DNA from: Heterocephalus glaber
Taxonomy: Eukaryota; Chordata; Mammalia; Rodentia; Bathyergidae
DNA length: 64,000 nt
Direction of reading: 5' to 3'
NCBI RefSeq assembly: GCF_000247695.1
Contig: NW_004624734.1
Location: forward strand, 7,750,695 to 7,814,694
Shown here in pieces: positions 11,831-24,101 of the stretch. The number at the start of each line of letters is the position of its first letter. The stretch's first letter is position 1. A model generated the notes under the pieces. The model made no database searches, was not told where the DNA came from, and saw only the letters and a program-made list of their open reading frames with translations. A program made the translations under genes and the position numbers.

Positions 11831-14229
11831 TCTGAGGGAACAATTGCTGAGTATGAGGAATACTAGAAGAGGAATGATTTGTTATTGCTTTGGTTCATTT
11901 GCCTTCTCTCTCCACTTTGAAGAACAGATCCTGCATCATTCTCGTGGTAGCAAAGGCCACCAACTTTGGTGAATGAATCTCTTCTCTGACATGGACCCAA
12001 CAGGTAGAAATGTTCTGCTCAGAGAATAATTACCTTCTAAGTCCTTAAGATACTGAACTGGACCTCATTAATTCAAATTAATCCTCTCTTTCCAATAACT
12101 TTCACTACTTGTGGGGTGGGGGAACAAGGAAGCTGACATTTCTGGAGTCAAGCAGTTGGTTAGAGTGCTCCAGAGTATCGGCCTAGGTCTCTCAGTGCTG
12201 CACGGTCAGGCTCCCTTTCTTGGAGACTGCCTCCTTGGCTTCCCATCCCTGTCTCAGGGCTCCCAGGGGTGCCGCACCACCGTGTTCTACTACAACTCCG
12301 CATTCTAAGCCACAATCTACCCCTCTCAGGCACACAGGATCCTGGACCCAGGGAGTTTTGAACTCAGGAGTCTCTCCTGTGAGTGAAGACATGAGATTTG
12401 AACCCGAGGTTACTTCAAGAGGAAACCCATCTGCAGAATAAAAGAGACTTAGATGCTAGAGGAGAGAGAGAGGTGGCAGTGCTCAAGTCCCTGGTGCCTC
12501 TTCTCCTGGAATGTAGTCCCCCTGCCTGGCAGCAGCTGGCTCTGTACCTCTCCCTGGAAGTCCTTGGGCAGATGCAGTCCTCTCCAGGAAGTTCTGGCTG
12601 GACTGTCACTTGCCACAAAGGGTCCTAATGCAGAAACATTACTGACCCCATCTCACCAAAGCAACAAATGAAGCCCAGGGCAAACACTCAAGGCCATGTG
12701 CTAGAAAGCTTCAGGGCTGGAATTTGGCCCCTAAATCTCTCTCTTTGTCCTCAGCACTTCCCTTTATGTACATGTCATAGAATCGACAGCATCCCCAGCA
12801 CTCAGGGGCTTCTGTTTGGAACAGGAAGCTTTCCTGCAGTCAAGGACAGAAGGTTACCTGCAGGAAAGGGAAGGCCCTGCTCTAGTCCCTCCTTTCTCAC
12901 AAATCCTTTCCACCCCTGCCACCCCATAGGAGCAAAGGGCCCAGATACAGCCCCTCTGAGGATGGCTGTGTGCACAAACCCTCAGGAGCCCTCTGAGGAC
13001 GATGTGTCTCCAAACCCAGGACAGCGGCTGGGACAGAGCTGTTCCTCACAGCTCTCTGCAGGAACCAACTCTGCAGATGCCTTGGTCTTAGACCTCAGCT
13101 ACCAGTGCTCTGGGAGGATAAACGTCTGTTGTTGAAACCACCAGTCTAGGGCATTCTGTTTCGGCAGCCCTAAAAGCCAGCAGACTCCCCAAGACTCACT
13201 CTTCTTACCCACAGAATTTCTAGAGCAACACCTGCACCCTAGCGCTGGTGATGCAGGAGAACCGGAATTTAGGCCCACGAGGCCATGGCCCGTTAGCTGC
13301 CCTTGTGGTCCCTGCTAAGGAATGGACATGTCCCCATGCCCAATTTTCTACGGTTCTGTGCGTGTCCATGATGAGCACACAAGCTGCACAAGTGTTGATT
13401 CTGAAGTTAAAAATGAATCATGGAATCGGGAACAAGAAGGGTCCACTGTGATGACAGCTTCCTCTTTCAGTCCACAAAGTTTGAGAGTCTTGGGGACCCA
13501 GGCCTGGCAGTGGGACTCGGCTGGGCGCATGAGCACTGTCAGGCAGGGCAGCTCTTCCAACTCTGGCCGTGCTGAGCTGCCCCCAGCATCTGGCTCCTTC
13601 CGTCGGTCATGAGGGCTGCACCAGGCAGGTCACACGGGAGACCACAGCCTGTCCCACCTGCAGCAGGAACCTGGAAGCCATCACCAGCTTTGTGCTGCCC
13701 CAGCCGCTGCACGTCCATCAGCTCCACTCTGAGACGGAATGGATCCTGACAGCCGGCTCTGGGCTCAGGAGAGCCGGCATCAAAGGCAGGATAACAGGCG
13801 CTGGGGCCCAGCCAGCGTCCACGCCTCACCCCTCCCCAAGGCTCCACTGTCCTGGCAGATCAATCTGCACTCTCCATGTGGCTCCCACAGTATGTGCAGA
13901 GCCAGCAACCAAATGTCATCACCTGCTCAAAAGCATGAAAGCCGTCCTCAGTGCCGGCTCTGGAGACTCTAGGTCCATGCTTTCTCCGGTCCCAGTACCT
14001 GCCCCATGGTTAACCCAGTTCTAGGCCTCGCTACTGAAAACCTAACTTTCCCCCCAGCTGTTCTGCTCAACAGAACAACTCCACCTCTCTCCACAAAAGG
14101 CAAACGGAATAAAGACTTTGCAGGGACCAGAGGACAGCACAGCAAGTGATGACCTGGAAAGAAATCTAGAACGAGCATGTCAGCTGGGAAAGATCCACTT
14201 GGCATCTATTAAATGCTAATAAAAATAGA
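11831..14229. other. Intron sequence with no identified feature
   Basis: Unique sequence apart from possible weak LTR remnants near 11.9 kb; no gene seen. Confidence 0.5.
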
Positions 14230-14455
14230 TGCCACTTCTCAAGGACCTGCTATGTGCCCGGCGGGCACGGTGCTCAGGGCTTTAGAGACAGTGTTGTATC
14301 CGATCTCAGTAAGCCCAAGGTCAGCTGACTCTTCCCCCCATTTTCTGAGTGTGTAAGTCAGACTTAAGGAGTCAGGTAAGGCACCCTAAGACACACAGCT
14401 GGCCCTTCTGGATGCAGAAGCAAACCCGAGGCTGGGCCTCAGGGTCCAGCTTGTA
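14230..14455 (+). repeat. MIR, nearly full-length
   Basis: 'aaggacctgctatgtgcccg', 'cggtgctcagggctttagag' and 'aagacacacagctggccctt' span most of the MIR consensus. Confidence 0.75.
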
Positions 14456-16539
14456 ACTGCTGTGCAGTGACCAGGACTGTGGAGCTCAGCCGGAAGCATG
14501 GCCCTACTGCCCAGTGGACGCGCATGCATGGCCCAGACGTCAATGAGAGTGCAGAGGGGGTCACATCCATGAGAAAGGGGGCTGAGCAAAGAAGCATCTG
14601 CTCTCCACCGCCACCAGTTTCAGGGAGGAACCTGTGAGCGTGGGGGCGACACAGGCTCCACAGTGCCCGGAGCAGCCACGAGAAGTGACGTGGGGCGCTG
14701 GGGGAAGAGAGAGGCCTGGGGCGTGTCCTGTGAGCTGTGCCTCGGTTTCCAGGAGAGGGGAGAGAGCGGCATCCTCCCCGAAGGGCTCATGAGCAAGTGT
14801 CTTAATGGGCCCGGGCTGGAAAAGAGCCCAGACAAATCCAGGCAGCCAGTGTGCGCTGAGTTCGGGAGGCTGGGCTCACGGTCACCAGCACCATTGCTGT
14901 CCCAGACCGAATGCCCCATTCCCAGCACAGCCTCTGGGGCGATGAATTCTCACTCAGGCCCAGATGCCAGGTCCCGCCCATCCACGCAGCAGCTGGCTGC
15001 CTGTGCACACCCTAGTCAGTGCCTCACAGCATCCTGACTTAAGCCCAGGGAGGATCGCAGAGCCACCATGCTCGGCCGGGACAGGGAGCTAAAAGACAGC
15101 CTTTTCTCAAGGCCCCGGGGCTCGCCGAGGTCTCAGTTCCCTCCCTGGAAAACTTGGCACCAAAGATCTACATCCAGCCTCCCATCATCTGTGCGCTCCT
15201 CGGGCCCACCGACACTTAGAATAAACAGCATGGACGGCCGACTTCACGTGTCAAGCCGGCTAGGCCCTGGCTCCCAGGGACTGGTCAGACATTATTCTAG
15301 TTTGTAGGTCAGATTAACACAGTCTGGACACACCCTGCCTCCACAACAGCATAAGCCAAATCCTTAAAGTAAATCTATGTACACACAGGCTACTGGCTGT
15401 CTCCCTGGCACAGGCTGGACCCGAAGCACACGGAAGTGCAGCCAGGGGAGGAGAAAGCTCTGGCTTTGACCAGACCTTCCATCTGCACTGATCTGCCACT
15501 ACCCCAACTGCATCAGTTTCTCTTCCTCGCTTCCTGGTGAGTCATATTCCGAGCAACTGGTTGAGATCTGAAGGAACAAGGCATTCTTTTCATGCACAGA
15601 CAGAGCTCTGTTGAACATTTACCTTCCACCAGCTGGCAGCAGCCAGAAGGGGAGGCCTCCCCGTGACATTCTCCAGCATGGAGGAGAATAAGCCTATCGC
15701 CTTAAAGAGCCTGAGTCAGCTGTAATCAGATTTTCTCTATAGCAACAGCGCCAGAGCACAGGCCTCCCGGCAGCTGCAAGCCAGGAGCAGTCACCGCCTG
15801 GTACGACGGGACATCACACACACAGGCCACTGGAGACCCGCTGGGCCGCAGGAGAAAGCAGCCCACCTCGCCCTCCGCTTTAGACCAGGGCCACCGTCCC
15901 CTGATGCAGGAGAGTACAGACACCTCCCCTCGGACTGAAAGGTGGTCATATGGCCTGACCCAAGTCAGAAGGGGAAGGAGGACTCCACCCCAACCCATGA
16001 CTTGTGGCAAAGATCATGGTGGTCTGTGTTCGTATCTTGCCCTCGTGACCACACCAGATAAAGTGACCCACTGCTCACAGCCCACAGGCTCTGCCAACTT
16101 GCATGGCCAAGGCCCAACATGTGTCTCTGGTCAGTCCAGCTGCCTGCTCCCTCTGCAGTGTGCGGACTCTGCTGGGAGGTGGCTGCATCCCCGTTTCTGC
16201 CTCTGGAAGGGATCACGTGACAGCATGCTGGCCAAGGTGTGTGTGTCACTTCCGGCCAGGCCCACCTTCCCTTCCGCTACCGGCCCACCTCAATCTTCTG
16301 GCTGCAGGAGGTCAGTGTGGGTCTCTGTAAGAACTTAACCTCTACTGCATCACATCGCTGGGACTCAGAAACTCACCTGCTATAGCAGCCAGCATCCCTC
16401 AACTGTCCCCTATGAATAAACAGAATCCAAACAGGAGGAATAACTTGGCCAGGGAGGGGAAACGCCATCAGCATGCACCAGGGACTGTGCCTGTACATGG
16501 ACCGTCTCCCCTTAGCACTCACTGTTTCTAAGGTCATTC
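14456..16539. other. Intron sequence with no identified feature
   Basis: G+C-richer unique sequence with many short overlapping frames on both strands and no recognisable product. Confidence 0.5.
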
Positions 16540-16831
16540 AATTACAAATCATTTGTTTCCCCTTATCTCTGCCAAGTGCCTCATTCTCTCTGAGATATAA
16601 TTTACACAGCAGACAATATGCTTACATTGCCCAACCACCACTACAATCCAATATAAAACACCACCGTCAAAAAGAAATGCTATACACATTAGCTGTCCTT
16701 CCCCATTCCCAGCCTCCCTTTCTCCAGCCCCAGCCCAACGCTAATATACTTCCTGTCTCCATAGATTTGAGACATTTCATATCAGTGGAATCAAATAATA
16801 TGTGGCCTGTTAGACTGCCTCCCTTCACTTA

Positions 16832-16902
16832 CCAAAAAAATTCTCAGGACCTTATGCTTGCCAGGTAGGTGTGGTGTCACTGAGCTACATCCCCAGCCCC
16901 AC
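16832..16902 (-). mobile_element. ID-type SINE inserted in an antisense L1M
   Basis: Antisense, somewhat diverged ID ('ctcaggaccttatgcttgcc' ... 'gagctacatccccagcccc') that interrupts the ancient L1M fragment continuing on both sides. Confidence 0.85.
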
Positions 16903-17108
16903 AAAATGTTTTTGAAGGTCACTGATGTTGTGGCACGTGTCAAGGGCTACAAAAGCACTTCACTGATTTTCATTGCTGAGTAATATTCCAGTGTGAATAG
17001 TGCTGAATAATATCCACAGTTATTCATTCATTGGCTGATGGATGTTGGGTTCTGTCCACTTTGGTGCTATTATGAATAATTCTGCTATGAAACCATGAAC
17101 GTTTTGTG

Positions 17109-17111
<3 letters not shown>

Positions 17112-17148
<37 letters not shown>
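17112..17148. repeat. (TG)n microsatellite in L1M
   Basis: About 18 uninterrupted TG units inside the antisense L1M. Confidence 0.97.
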
Positions 17149-17150
<2 letters not shown>

Positions 17151-18009
17151 TTCTCATTTCTCTTGGTATACATCTAGGAGTGGAATTTCTGGACTGCCTG
17201 GTAACTGTACATTTGACATTTGGAGGAACTGTCAGACTGTCTCCGAAGAAGCCACACTATTTTGGGTTCCCTCCAGCAGTGTATTAAGGTTCCTAAGTCT
17301 CCAGATCCTTGTCAACGCTAATAACTACCTGGCTTTCTATTTTAGTCCTCCCAGTGGGTATGAAGTGGGATATCATTGCAGTTTCTTTTTCGTTTCCCTA
17401 CTAACTCATAATGGCGACCACTTCATCAAAGCCATGCTCATGGCCCATTTGTGTATCTTGTATGGAGAAATTTCTACTTAAATCCCTGGCTCATTCTTAC
17501 ACTGGTTGTTTTAAAAATTATTACTGAGTTGCAAGATTCTTTATAAACTCTGGACCAAGTTCCTTATTAGATACATGACTTGCAAGTATTTTCTCTCATT
17601 TGTGTCTTTTTGCTTTCTGAAGGGTGTCCTTTGAAACACAACAGTTTTTAATTTTGGTGAAGCCTGGCTTAGTTTTGTAAATTACTTGTAGTGAACCGAA
17701 TTATTCGGAACAATTTGGATCCAGAATAGCAGCCATGCTGTCTCCACCAGACTGCAGACAACACATTCCTGAGAGGTTTGAAGATGACACCCAAAGCCCT
17801 GGGTTCCTCTCTCCTCTAACATCATTTCAGAAAGGTTTTCTGCTGGGGATCTGAGTGGGTCTGAAGATCCCAATGATCCATGCAGCCGGATGCCACACAG
17901 CCACTAAAGTGACAATGCCCACCTTCCCAATGGTATGTTTAAAATAAATGCTTCCAGGCAGCATAAAGTATAGCTGATCTTTCAAAATCTCTCCCATTTG
18001 AGAAATAAC

Positions 18010-18310
18010 TTAGAACAGTAAAATGTGCAACAGTTAAATGTACAACTCAAAACATTTCCATCTGTATGAACAGATCACTCCACCCAGACCAAGAATGTAA
18101 ACCTCTGCATCTCCCAGAAGGTTCTCCCTGGCCCATTGCGGTCCAAATCCACCCATCCTTTGAAGGTGTGTACTATTCTGACCAATCACATCTGCCTGTT
18201 TTTGGACTTCATATACGTGGAATTGCAGTGCGCAGTCCTTGGTTAATGCTTTTTCCATTCCATGAATGTTTCCAACAGTCATTTATGTTATTACGTGTTC
18301 CAAGAGCCTG
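18010..18310 (-). mobile_element. Ancient L1M fragment, antisense
   Basis: 'gtacaactcaaaacatttcc', 'ccctggcccattgcggt' and 'ggacttcatatacgtggaat' follow the L1M 3' UTR in antisense, parallel to the larger copy 300 bases earlier. Probably part of the same or a related old insertion. Confidence 0.55.
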
Positions 18311-18319
18311 ACTTTCTGA

Positions 18320-20649
18320 TTGCTATGCCTTTTCTATGGTGCAACTAACTGTTGCCTAATTTATTTACCCTTTTCCCCTGTATTAGAGAAAAAAATAAGT
18401 ATCTGAATGGAGGAATGTGTGGAATGAAAAAGATCCAGCAGGAATTGCCCCTGGGTAGAGCAGGTTCTCAGTTTGTTGGTGGCGAAACAGGAAGGGTGGA
18501 AGGCTGAAGGCCAGATGCTGAGCAGGAGGGGAGTGTGCCAGGAGGCCGGAGGCTGGGAAGTGATAGGGAGACAGGTGGATGGGCTCCTTGTGGAGCAGAT
18601 GAGGAAGGAGTCTGTTAGAGAAACACTGGGGCCTCAGTGGGGCCCTGGAACAGAAGGGGGCCCCAGAACATCTGGAGATGAAATCAGCCATTTGCCCCAT
18701 GCCCAACAGCTCTCTCCTGAGCACCTACTATGCGCAGGGCCCTGTCCTGGGAGCTAGACAGTTCAGGCATGCAGACAGAGCTTGCTGGACAGACCTGACA
18801 CCTGGGGCAATGTGCAAACCACGGGGTTTGATGGAGGGGTCATGTTCAGTACCCAGTGCACCCCAGCTGTGTACCCTGGGTGCATTTGCTCCTTGTTTCT
18901 CAAGTCACCAAGTAGCTGAGTCCGGCTGTGTGCGAGCCCCGTGCTGGACACTTAAGAACAGGCAGGTGTGGACCCTGCCTGCAAGGACCTCCCAGCCCAG
19001 GGGAGGACACATGCCCAGACTCATTTGGAAACTGACTGCTCAAGGAAAGCTCCAGGGGGAGGTAAAGAAACCCTCCCTTGTTCATTCATTTCAATGCCAT
19101 TTTTCAATAACTACCCATATAGCTCAGAATTCAAAAAGTGTAACAAAAGGGAAAGAAAAGGGAAAGAAAGTCCCCTCATCCCTCTTCCCAGCCACCCAGT
19201 TTCTGTCTCCAGAAGCAAGCAATGCTGTCACACTTTGTGTGATTCCTTGAGACCAATCTGTAGACATCTACAAACAAACACGTGTGCATCCCCACTCTTT
19301 CCCTGAAGACCAGTCCTGTAAAGGGTGATGGCAGAACATTCCAGAAAGAGGAACCTCAAATGGAGAGTGGCAGAGGAGGCGCAGAAGACTTGGAGGTGGC
19401 AGGAGGAGGAGAGCGTGCACTTCTGTCCCCAGAACTGCTCCGCTCCGAGGAGGCTCCGGCCCACAGCGGGCAGTGGGCAAGCCAGCTGGTTCAATCCCCT
19501 CCACTCCCCCACACGCCAGAGGCTGCACATCTGGAGTTATCTCCCCTCACCCTGCTGCAGGGTCCACCAGCTGGGTGTCAGCCCTGCGCTCATCAGGAAG
19601 GAGGGCGACGTGGCATTTGTGTCTCCACAGGCTTCTGCAGCCGGCCCATGGTCCGCGAGGGTAGCCCCCGCCTCTGACACGGGCTCGCCCCCCTGTAACA
19701 CTCAGGGCTCTGCACCTTTGGGATCAGAGGAGGCAGCCACGGGCTCATCCGCAGCCCTCCCTGCTCAGGGCTGGAACTTGGGAATCAACAAGCTGGAGCC
19801 TCTTAAACCACCATGGGAGGTGGAAGAGGGTGGCTGGGAAAGGGGAGCATTTGCCAGACCCAGCTCGGTAAATATCCTCGGGCTCGCTCCGACCCCTGAG
19901 CTCCACAGCGCCCAGGTCGACAGCAGCAACAACGGCCAGGGGCTCGGAAGGCCTCGTGCTGCGGGGTGGACAGCAGAGGATGCGCTGGGACCCCTCATCC
20001 ACAGGACCGCTCCTCTGCTGGGCCTGCATCCCCTCCACAGGCTTCGGGCTGCAGTTCCTCAGCTCCCAAGTCCCTGTGTTTACGGCAGGTAGAGTCTGAC
20101 CTTTGCATCCTCCCTGCTTCACTATCAGGGCTCTGGCTTACTGACCAGCGTCCTGCTGTCCCTTATTGGGATTTTCTTTTTCCCGCCATTATACTTTCGC
20201 TTCGACTCCTGTCCCTTGTTCCCTTCTCGTCCCACTTGCTTTCTCCTGGGAATGTTTAATGTCAGATCTCTGCACCCTTCAGTCCTCACTCCCGTTTTTT
20301 TTCTTTCCATTGCTTTGCCTGGAAATGCTTGGCTTTAATCTTTCCCTCCCATCAGATCCATTGCACTAATCACACCTTAGAAACTTCCCAGGGCTACCTG
20401 GCCCCGGGCACCATGAAGCCAGTCCGTATTTCATCACTGCCTTGCCTGGGCACAGCAGCTTCAGGTCCACAACTGGCTGTGGTTATGTGATCTTTCGGCC
20501 AGCAGCAGACAGCCCCAGAGAGCTGGCTCCTCTGGCCAGCAGCAGCTGCTGCGTCCTGTCCTGGCCCACAAAAAGGGAGGGAAGCATCCCTTGGGCCTCC
20601 AGGGTCTGGCCACTCACAGCAGGCTGCCCCATAGGATTGTCTCTCGACG
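18320..20649. other. Intron sequence with no identified feature
   Basis: Moderately CpG-rich around 19.4-20.0 kb. The longest frame (19325-20092, plus, 255 codons) is low in domain-like composition and matches nothing I know. Confidence 0.5.
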
Positions 20650-20660
20650 AGCCCTGTGCA

Positions 20661-20802
20661 AGCTGGGAGCGCCAGTGGACACTTGTAATCCCAGCACTTG
20701 GGAGGCTGAGGCAGGAGGATTGCTGAAGGTAAGGCCCGCCTGGGCTGTACAGTGAGCTCAAGGCCATCCTGAAGTACATAGGAAGCCTATCTCAAAACAC
20801 AA
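20661..20802 (+). mobile_element. B1-like SINE with target-site duplication
   Basis: Sense copy with 'ttgtaatcccagcacttggg', 'aggctgaggcaggaggatt' and 'ctatctcaaaacac'. AGCCCTGTGCA is duplicated exactly at 20650-20660 and 20803-20813. Confidence 0.9.
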
Positions 20803-21139
20803 AGCCCTGTGCAGCTCCCTGAGGGAAGTCCTGGCCCCTTCCTCCTCCTCCCCTGCCCTGTGCTTGTCCTGCAGGATGTGTTTAGGAGATAGATGCTCAC
20901 TCATTCATTTGACATCTGTGAGCCCAGCAATGCACCAGTCCATGGCCCAGGCCCTGGGGACACAGCGAAGATGGGTCTCCTGCAGAAGAAGGAAGTCTGG
21001 TATGGACAGGCCAGGGGCCAGCGGGACACAAATAGAAGACAGGCTGTGACCTGGGGCGCACTAAGAAAACCACAAGACCAGAAGTGGATGGAGGGAGGGT
21101 GTGGGAGGGGACAGGCAGGCACTCTCCACCTGGGGTGAC

Positions 21140-21300
21140 CCTGTCTCCGGGGACATCTGGGACTTCCTGGAGACATTTCTGGCTGTTACAAGTAGGAAGA
21201 CCAGCCAGGTGGGCTACTAAACATCTACAGAGCACAGGGCAGCCCGCACCACAGTGACCCTGTCCAGACAGCCACAGTGCTGAGGCTGAGAACCCTGGTG
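21140..21300 (+). mobile_element. MER5A-type DNA transposon (hAT-Charlie)
   Basis: 'ggagacatttctggctgtta', 'actaaacatctacagagcac', 'agggcagcccgcaccacagt' and 'gctgagaaccctgg' follow MER5A. Non-autonomous relic. Confidence 0.8.
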
Positions 21301-22084
21301 GACACAGAGTGGCCAGGGACAGTCTCAACGACAGGCAACATCCAAGTCCGACCCAGGGGAACCAGGGTGGCAGATGGGTCAGATCTCACGTGTGATGGTG
21401 AACGCGGACTCGGACAGACGGTCACACATAGACCATCACCGACTCAGGACGGTCCAACATACGGTTTTTCAACTTCACAAATCAGGTAGAACTCATACTC
21501 CAGATCCGGAATTTGGATCTTTTCCCAGGCTAGCAAGATGGAGCCTGGCCCCGTCCCTCGATGCCAAGCAGCACTGTCATCCAGGCAGCCTGCGGTCACG
21601 TGGAGGAGTGGCGGACTCTGCTGGGGACCATATCGTTGAGCTGTGCCTGGTTTCCCACTCAGGCCAGTCACAACGGACGGCGGTTCTATCAGCAGCCCTG
21701 TCGCAGGTGGGGCTCTGCAGTGAGACTCACGTCCACACCCTCCATCTAGCTCAGTACCATCCCCACTGCAGGACACTCGCCACATGGTGCCACCGACAGG
21801 AACAAGCAGGTGCTTGCCACGGTTAGTAAAAGGACTGCCAGAAGCAGGGGCCAGGCACCTGACCCGGGTAAGCTGCAGAATTCCCAACCCTCCCCCCGAA
21901 AGTGCCTCTGAGCACTGTGAAGACAGACTAAGCAACCAACACCCCGACTTGACTGACCAACAGCAAAACCCAAAGCCACTCGTGGGGAAATGAGAGCCCT
22001 GATTCGCTCTGATGACACTGAAGGATTTGTGCTGGGTTCTCCAGGCATGATAAGGTTGCAGTCAGGTTTAAAAAGTGTTTTGTT

Positions 22085-22160
22085 TGGGGGCTGCAGTTCA
22101 AGGGTAGAGTGCTTGGCTAGGGTGTATGAGACCCTCAGTTTCTTCCCCAGTGATGCCCAA
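22085..22160 (+). mobile_element. Old ID/tRNA-SINE fragment
   Basis: 'gggggctgcagttcaaggg' with 'tagagtgcttggctagg' and a degraded B box resembles an older ID-like copy without a clear tail. Confidence 0.5.
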
Positions 22161-22184
22161 CTCCCTTTTGGAATTTCCATGCCA

Positions 22185-22291
22185 GGGCCGGGGACTTAGC
22201 TCGGTGGTTTCGCTGCCTGCTGTGCAAGTACAAGAACCCGAGTTCGATCCCTGGTACCAAAAACAAACAAACAAACAACAACAACAAAAAA
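22185..22291 (+). mobile_element. ID-type SINE with target-site duplication
   Basis: Sense ID ('ggccggggacttagctcggt' to 'gttcgatccctggtacc') with a (CAAA/CAA)n tail. GAATKTCCATGCCA, one mismatch in 14, flanks it at 22171-22184 and 22292-22305. Confidence 0.93.
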
Positions 22292-22384
22292 GAATGTCCA
22301 TGCCAAATATTTGTGGGTAAAATGATGTCATGTCTGGAATTCAGTTCAAAACAGCAACTCCTAGCCAGGGAGTTGGTAGAATGA

Positions 22385-22860
22385 AGGGGAGAGATATAAA
22401 AACTTACACAATGGAATATTACTTAGCCATAAACAGGGATCAAATCCTGACCTTGAAACCATTCTTTCAAAGAAGAGGTATTGGGGCTGGGGATTTAGCT
22501 CAGTGGTTCCACCGCCTGCCTCGAAAGCACAAGGACCCGAGTTCGATCCCCGGTACCGAAATGAAAGAAAGAAAGAAAGAAAGAAGAGGTGTCAGCCACC
22601 AAAGGTCACTGTTATCGATTGCATTTTAATGAAATATCAGGAACAGGTCAATCCACAGGCTCAGAAAGCAGATGGGCACTTCCCAGGGGCTGGGGGTGGG
22701 GCTGGGGCGGGGCTGGGTGCTCAGAGTCTTCTTTGGGGTGATGGATTCTGAAACTAGACAAAGGTGGTGGCTGCACACGGCAAACATCCTGAGTGCTATG
22801 CTTTTACATGGTTAATGTATGAACTTCAGCTCAGTTAAAAATGTTTTTCCTCCAAACTAA
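22385..22860 (+). mobile_element. Ancient L1M 3' region, sense, split by an ID
   Basis: 'acacaatggaatattactta', then after the ID 'atgaaatatcaggaacaggt' and 'cttctttggggtgatggatt' follow the L1M ORF2 end and 3' UTR. The ID at 22482-22579 sits inside it. Confidence 0.8.
22482..22579 (+). mobile_element. Young ID-type SINE with (GAAA)n tail, inserted in L1M
   Basis: Near-consensus ID body ('ggggctggggatttagctc' to 'gttcgatccccggtacc') with a GAAA-repeat tail. AAAGAAGAGGT is duplicated at 22469-22479 and 22580-22590. It splits a sense L1M 3' region. Confidence 0.94.
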
Positions 22861-23319
22861 GAATGTTGTTTCTTCAAATGAAATGAATGTGAATGAAACA
22901 CATGAAGACCTCCAGTCTGGAGCAGGGGCCCCCATTCCTCTAGAAGAGACAACAGCAAGCTTGCAGGCCTAAGCAAGAGGTAGAGCAGCTCCTCAGCAGC
23001 CAGGCAGGGGTCCTTGGGTCCCACTGGTCACGCACGTGTGCAGCCTCTGCTCTCCACGTGACCCCACGAGTCGACCCAACTTGGCAGACGGACACTCGCT
23101 CACTGTGAAAAGTGACGTCTAGGATCCGGGGGCAGAATGAGCAACTAACAAAAAGAGACTGAGTGGCCACGGCCAAGCCACTTCCTGGGCCAGGTTGCCC
23201 CTTCCAGGAACCCAGCCGTGCTCAGGAGCCACCCTGAGCCTCCTTCTACCTGTCTGCAAAGAGCAACATCCTACAGACTTGAGCATGCACAACTATGCTT
23301 GCAGATGGAGAAAACCTCC

Positions 23320-23412
23320 CAGTCGGAGGTGAGCTCAGTGGTAGAGAGCTCACCTAGCAGGTGGGAAGACCCAGGTTCCATCCCAGCACTGCAGAAAAAC
23401 ACAGAATAAAAA
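23320..23412 (+). mobile_element. ID-type SINE, older subfamily
   Basis: 'gaggtgagctcagtggtaga' and 'gttccatcccagcac' show the classical GTAGAG-type ID body rather than the GGTTCC type common elsewhere in the window; an A-rich tail follows. Confidence 0.8.
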
Positions 23413-23689
23413 CAAACAATTCTCTCCAGCCTTCCATGTTGAGGAAGGGTCCTCATCACCTGCCAGCCCAGCTCCTGGGTGACTGGTGTGACCAGAGAGC
23501 TTCCTTGTTTCTCTTGGCGTCAGTGACAAACCTGGAACCAGCTGCTGCCTGCTGACTGTGTGTGGCTCCCGGAGAGACCTGGGGCCTCACCCTGCTGAGG
23601 AGAGTGGTGGCCTAAAATCTGGCATACCAGTTTGCAAGTGCTTCTGGCCCAGTGGTTTGTGGGACTCTGCAGTGACACAGTGACTTAGG

Positions 23690-23790
23690 ATGAATTTCCT
23701 GCCCATTTTGCAGAAGGGAAAGTGGAGTTGGGAAGGTCAAGGGACTTGGCTAGGACCAGATCGGCAGGTCTGGTGCCTGAGGGCTTCACG
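23690..23790 (+). repeat. MIR fragment
   Basis: 'cccattttgcagaagggaaa' and 'agggacttggctaggaccag' follow the MIR core. Confidence 0.7.
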
Positions 23791-23972
23791 GGTGCAGGAT
23801 GAGGCCCGAGCTTGTCCCAGTGCTTGGCTGGCAGAAGCATAAATTGGCACTGCTCAGAAAAACATTAGTCAGCAGCCACACAATGAGCCACACTGAACTT
23901 TCCATGCAGCAACTCTAGCCGACTATGAACCAGAAGAAACGATGCTATGCCTGCCAAATGAGATGCCCAACT

Positions 23973-24101
23973 ATTTTTTTTTTTTTGAGACAAGGTCTCA
24001 CTATATTGCCCAGGCTGGTCTTGAACTTGTGGGCTCAAGTGAACCTCCTGCCTCAGCTTCTCGAGTAGCTGGGATTATAGGTGTTCACCATGGCATCCAG
24101 C
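23973..24101 (-). mobile_element. 7SL-derived SINE (proto-B1/FLAM-like)
   Basis: Antisense: poly-T, 'gagacaaggtctcactata', 'gcccaggctggtcttgaac', 'cctgcctcagcttctcgagt', 'agctgggattataggtg'. The 'gtgggctcaagtg' stretch retains ancestral 7SL-like sequence. Confidence 0.87.

Larger units (their letters stand above)
16540..17690 (-). mobile_element. Ancient L1M 3' region, antisense
   Basis: In antisense the sequence follows the L1M 3' end: 'tagatttgagacatttcat', 'agtggaatcaaataatatgt', 'ttgctgagtaatattcca', 'gctattatgaataattctgc', 'gtatgaagtgggatatcatt', 'gtgtcctttgaaacacaaca'. It is interrupted by an ID at 16832-16902 and contains a (TG)n tract at 17112-17148. Many small differences place it as an old, pan-eutherian copy. 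Confidence 0.87.

Noticed and set aside
17680..17930. Possible LTR or DNA-transposon relic after the antisense L1M
   Set aside because: A few phrases look repeat-like, but I could not match them to a family in order.
19325..20092. 255-codon plus-strand open frame in intron 1
   Set aside because: It sits in G+C-rich sequence with overlapping frames on both strands, shows no domain, and has no splice or promoter context linking it to a transcript.
22482..22579. tRNA-Ala-like sequences at the ID elements (here and at other ID sites)
   Set aside because: The cloverleaf is not maintained and each has a SINE tail and target-site duplications; they are SINEs, not tRNA genes.
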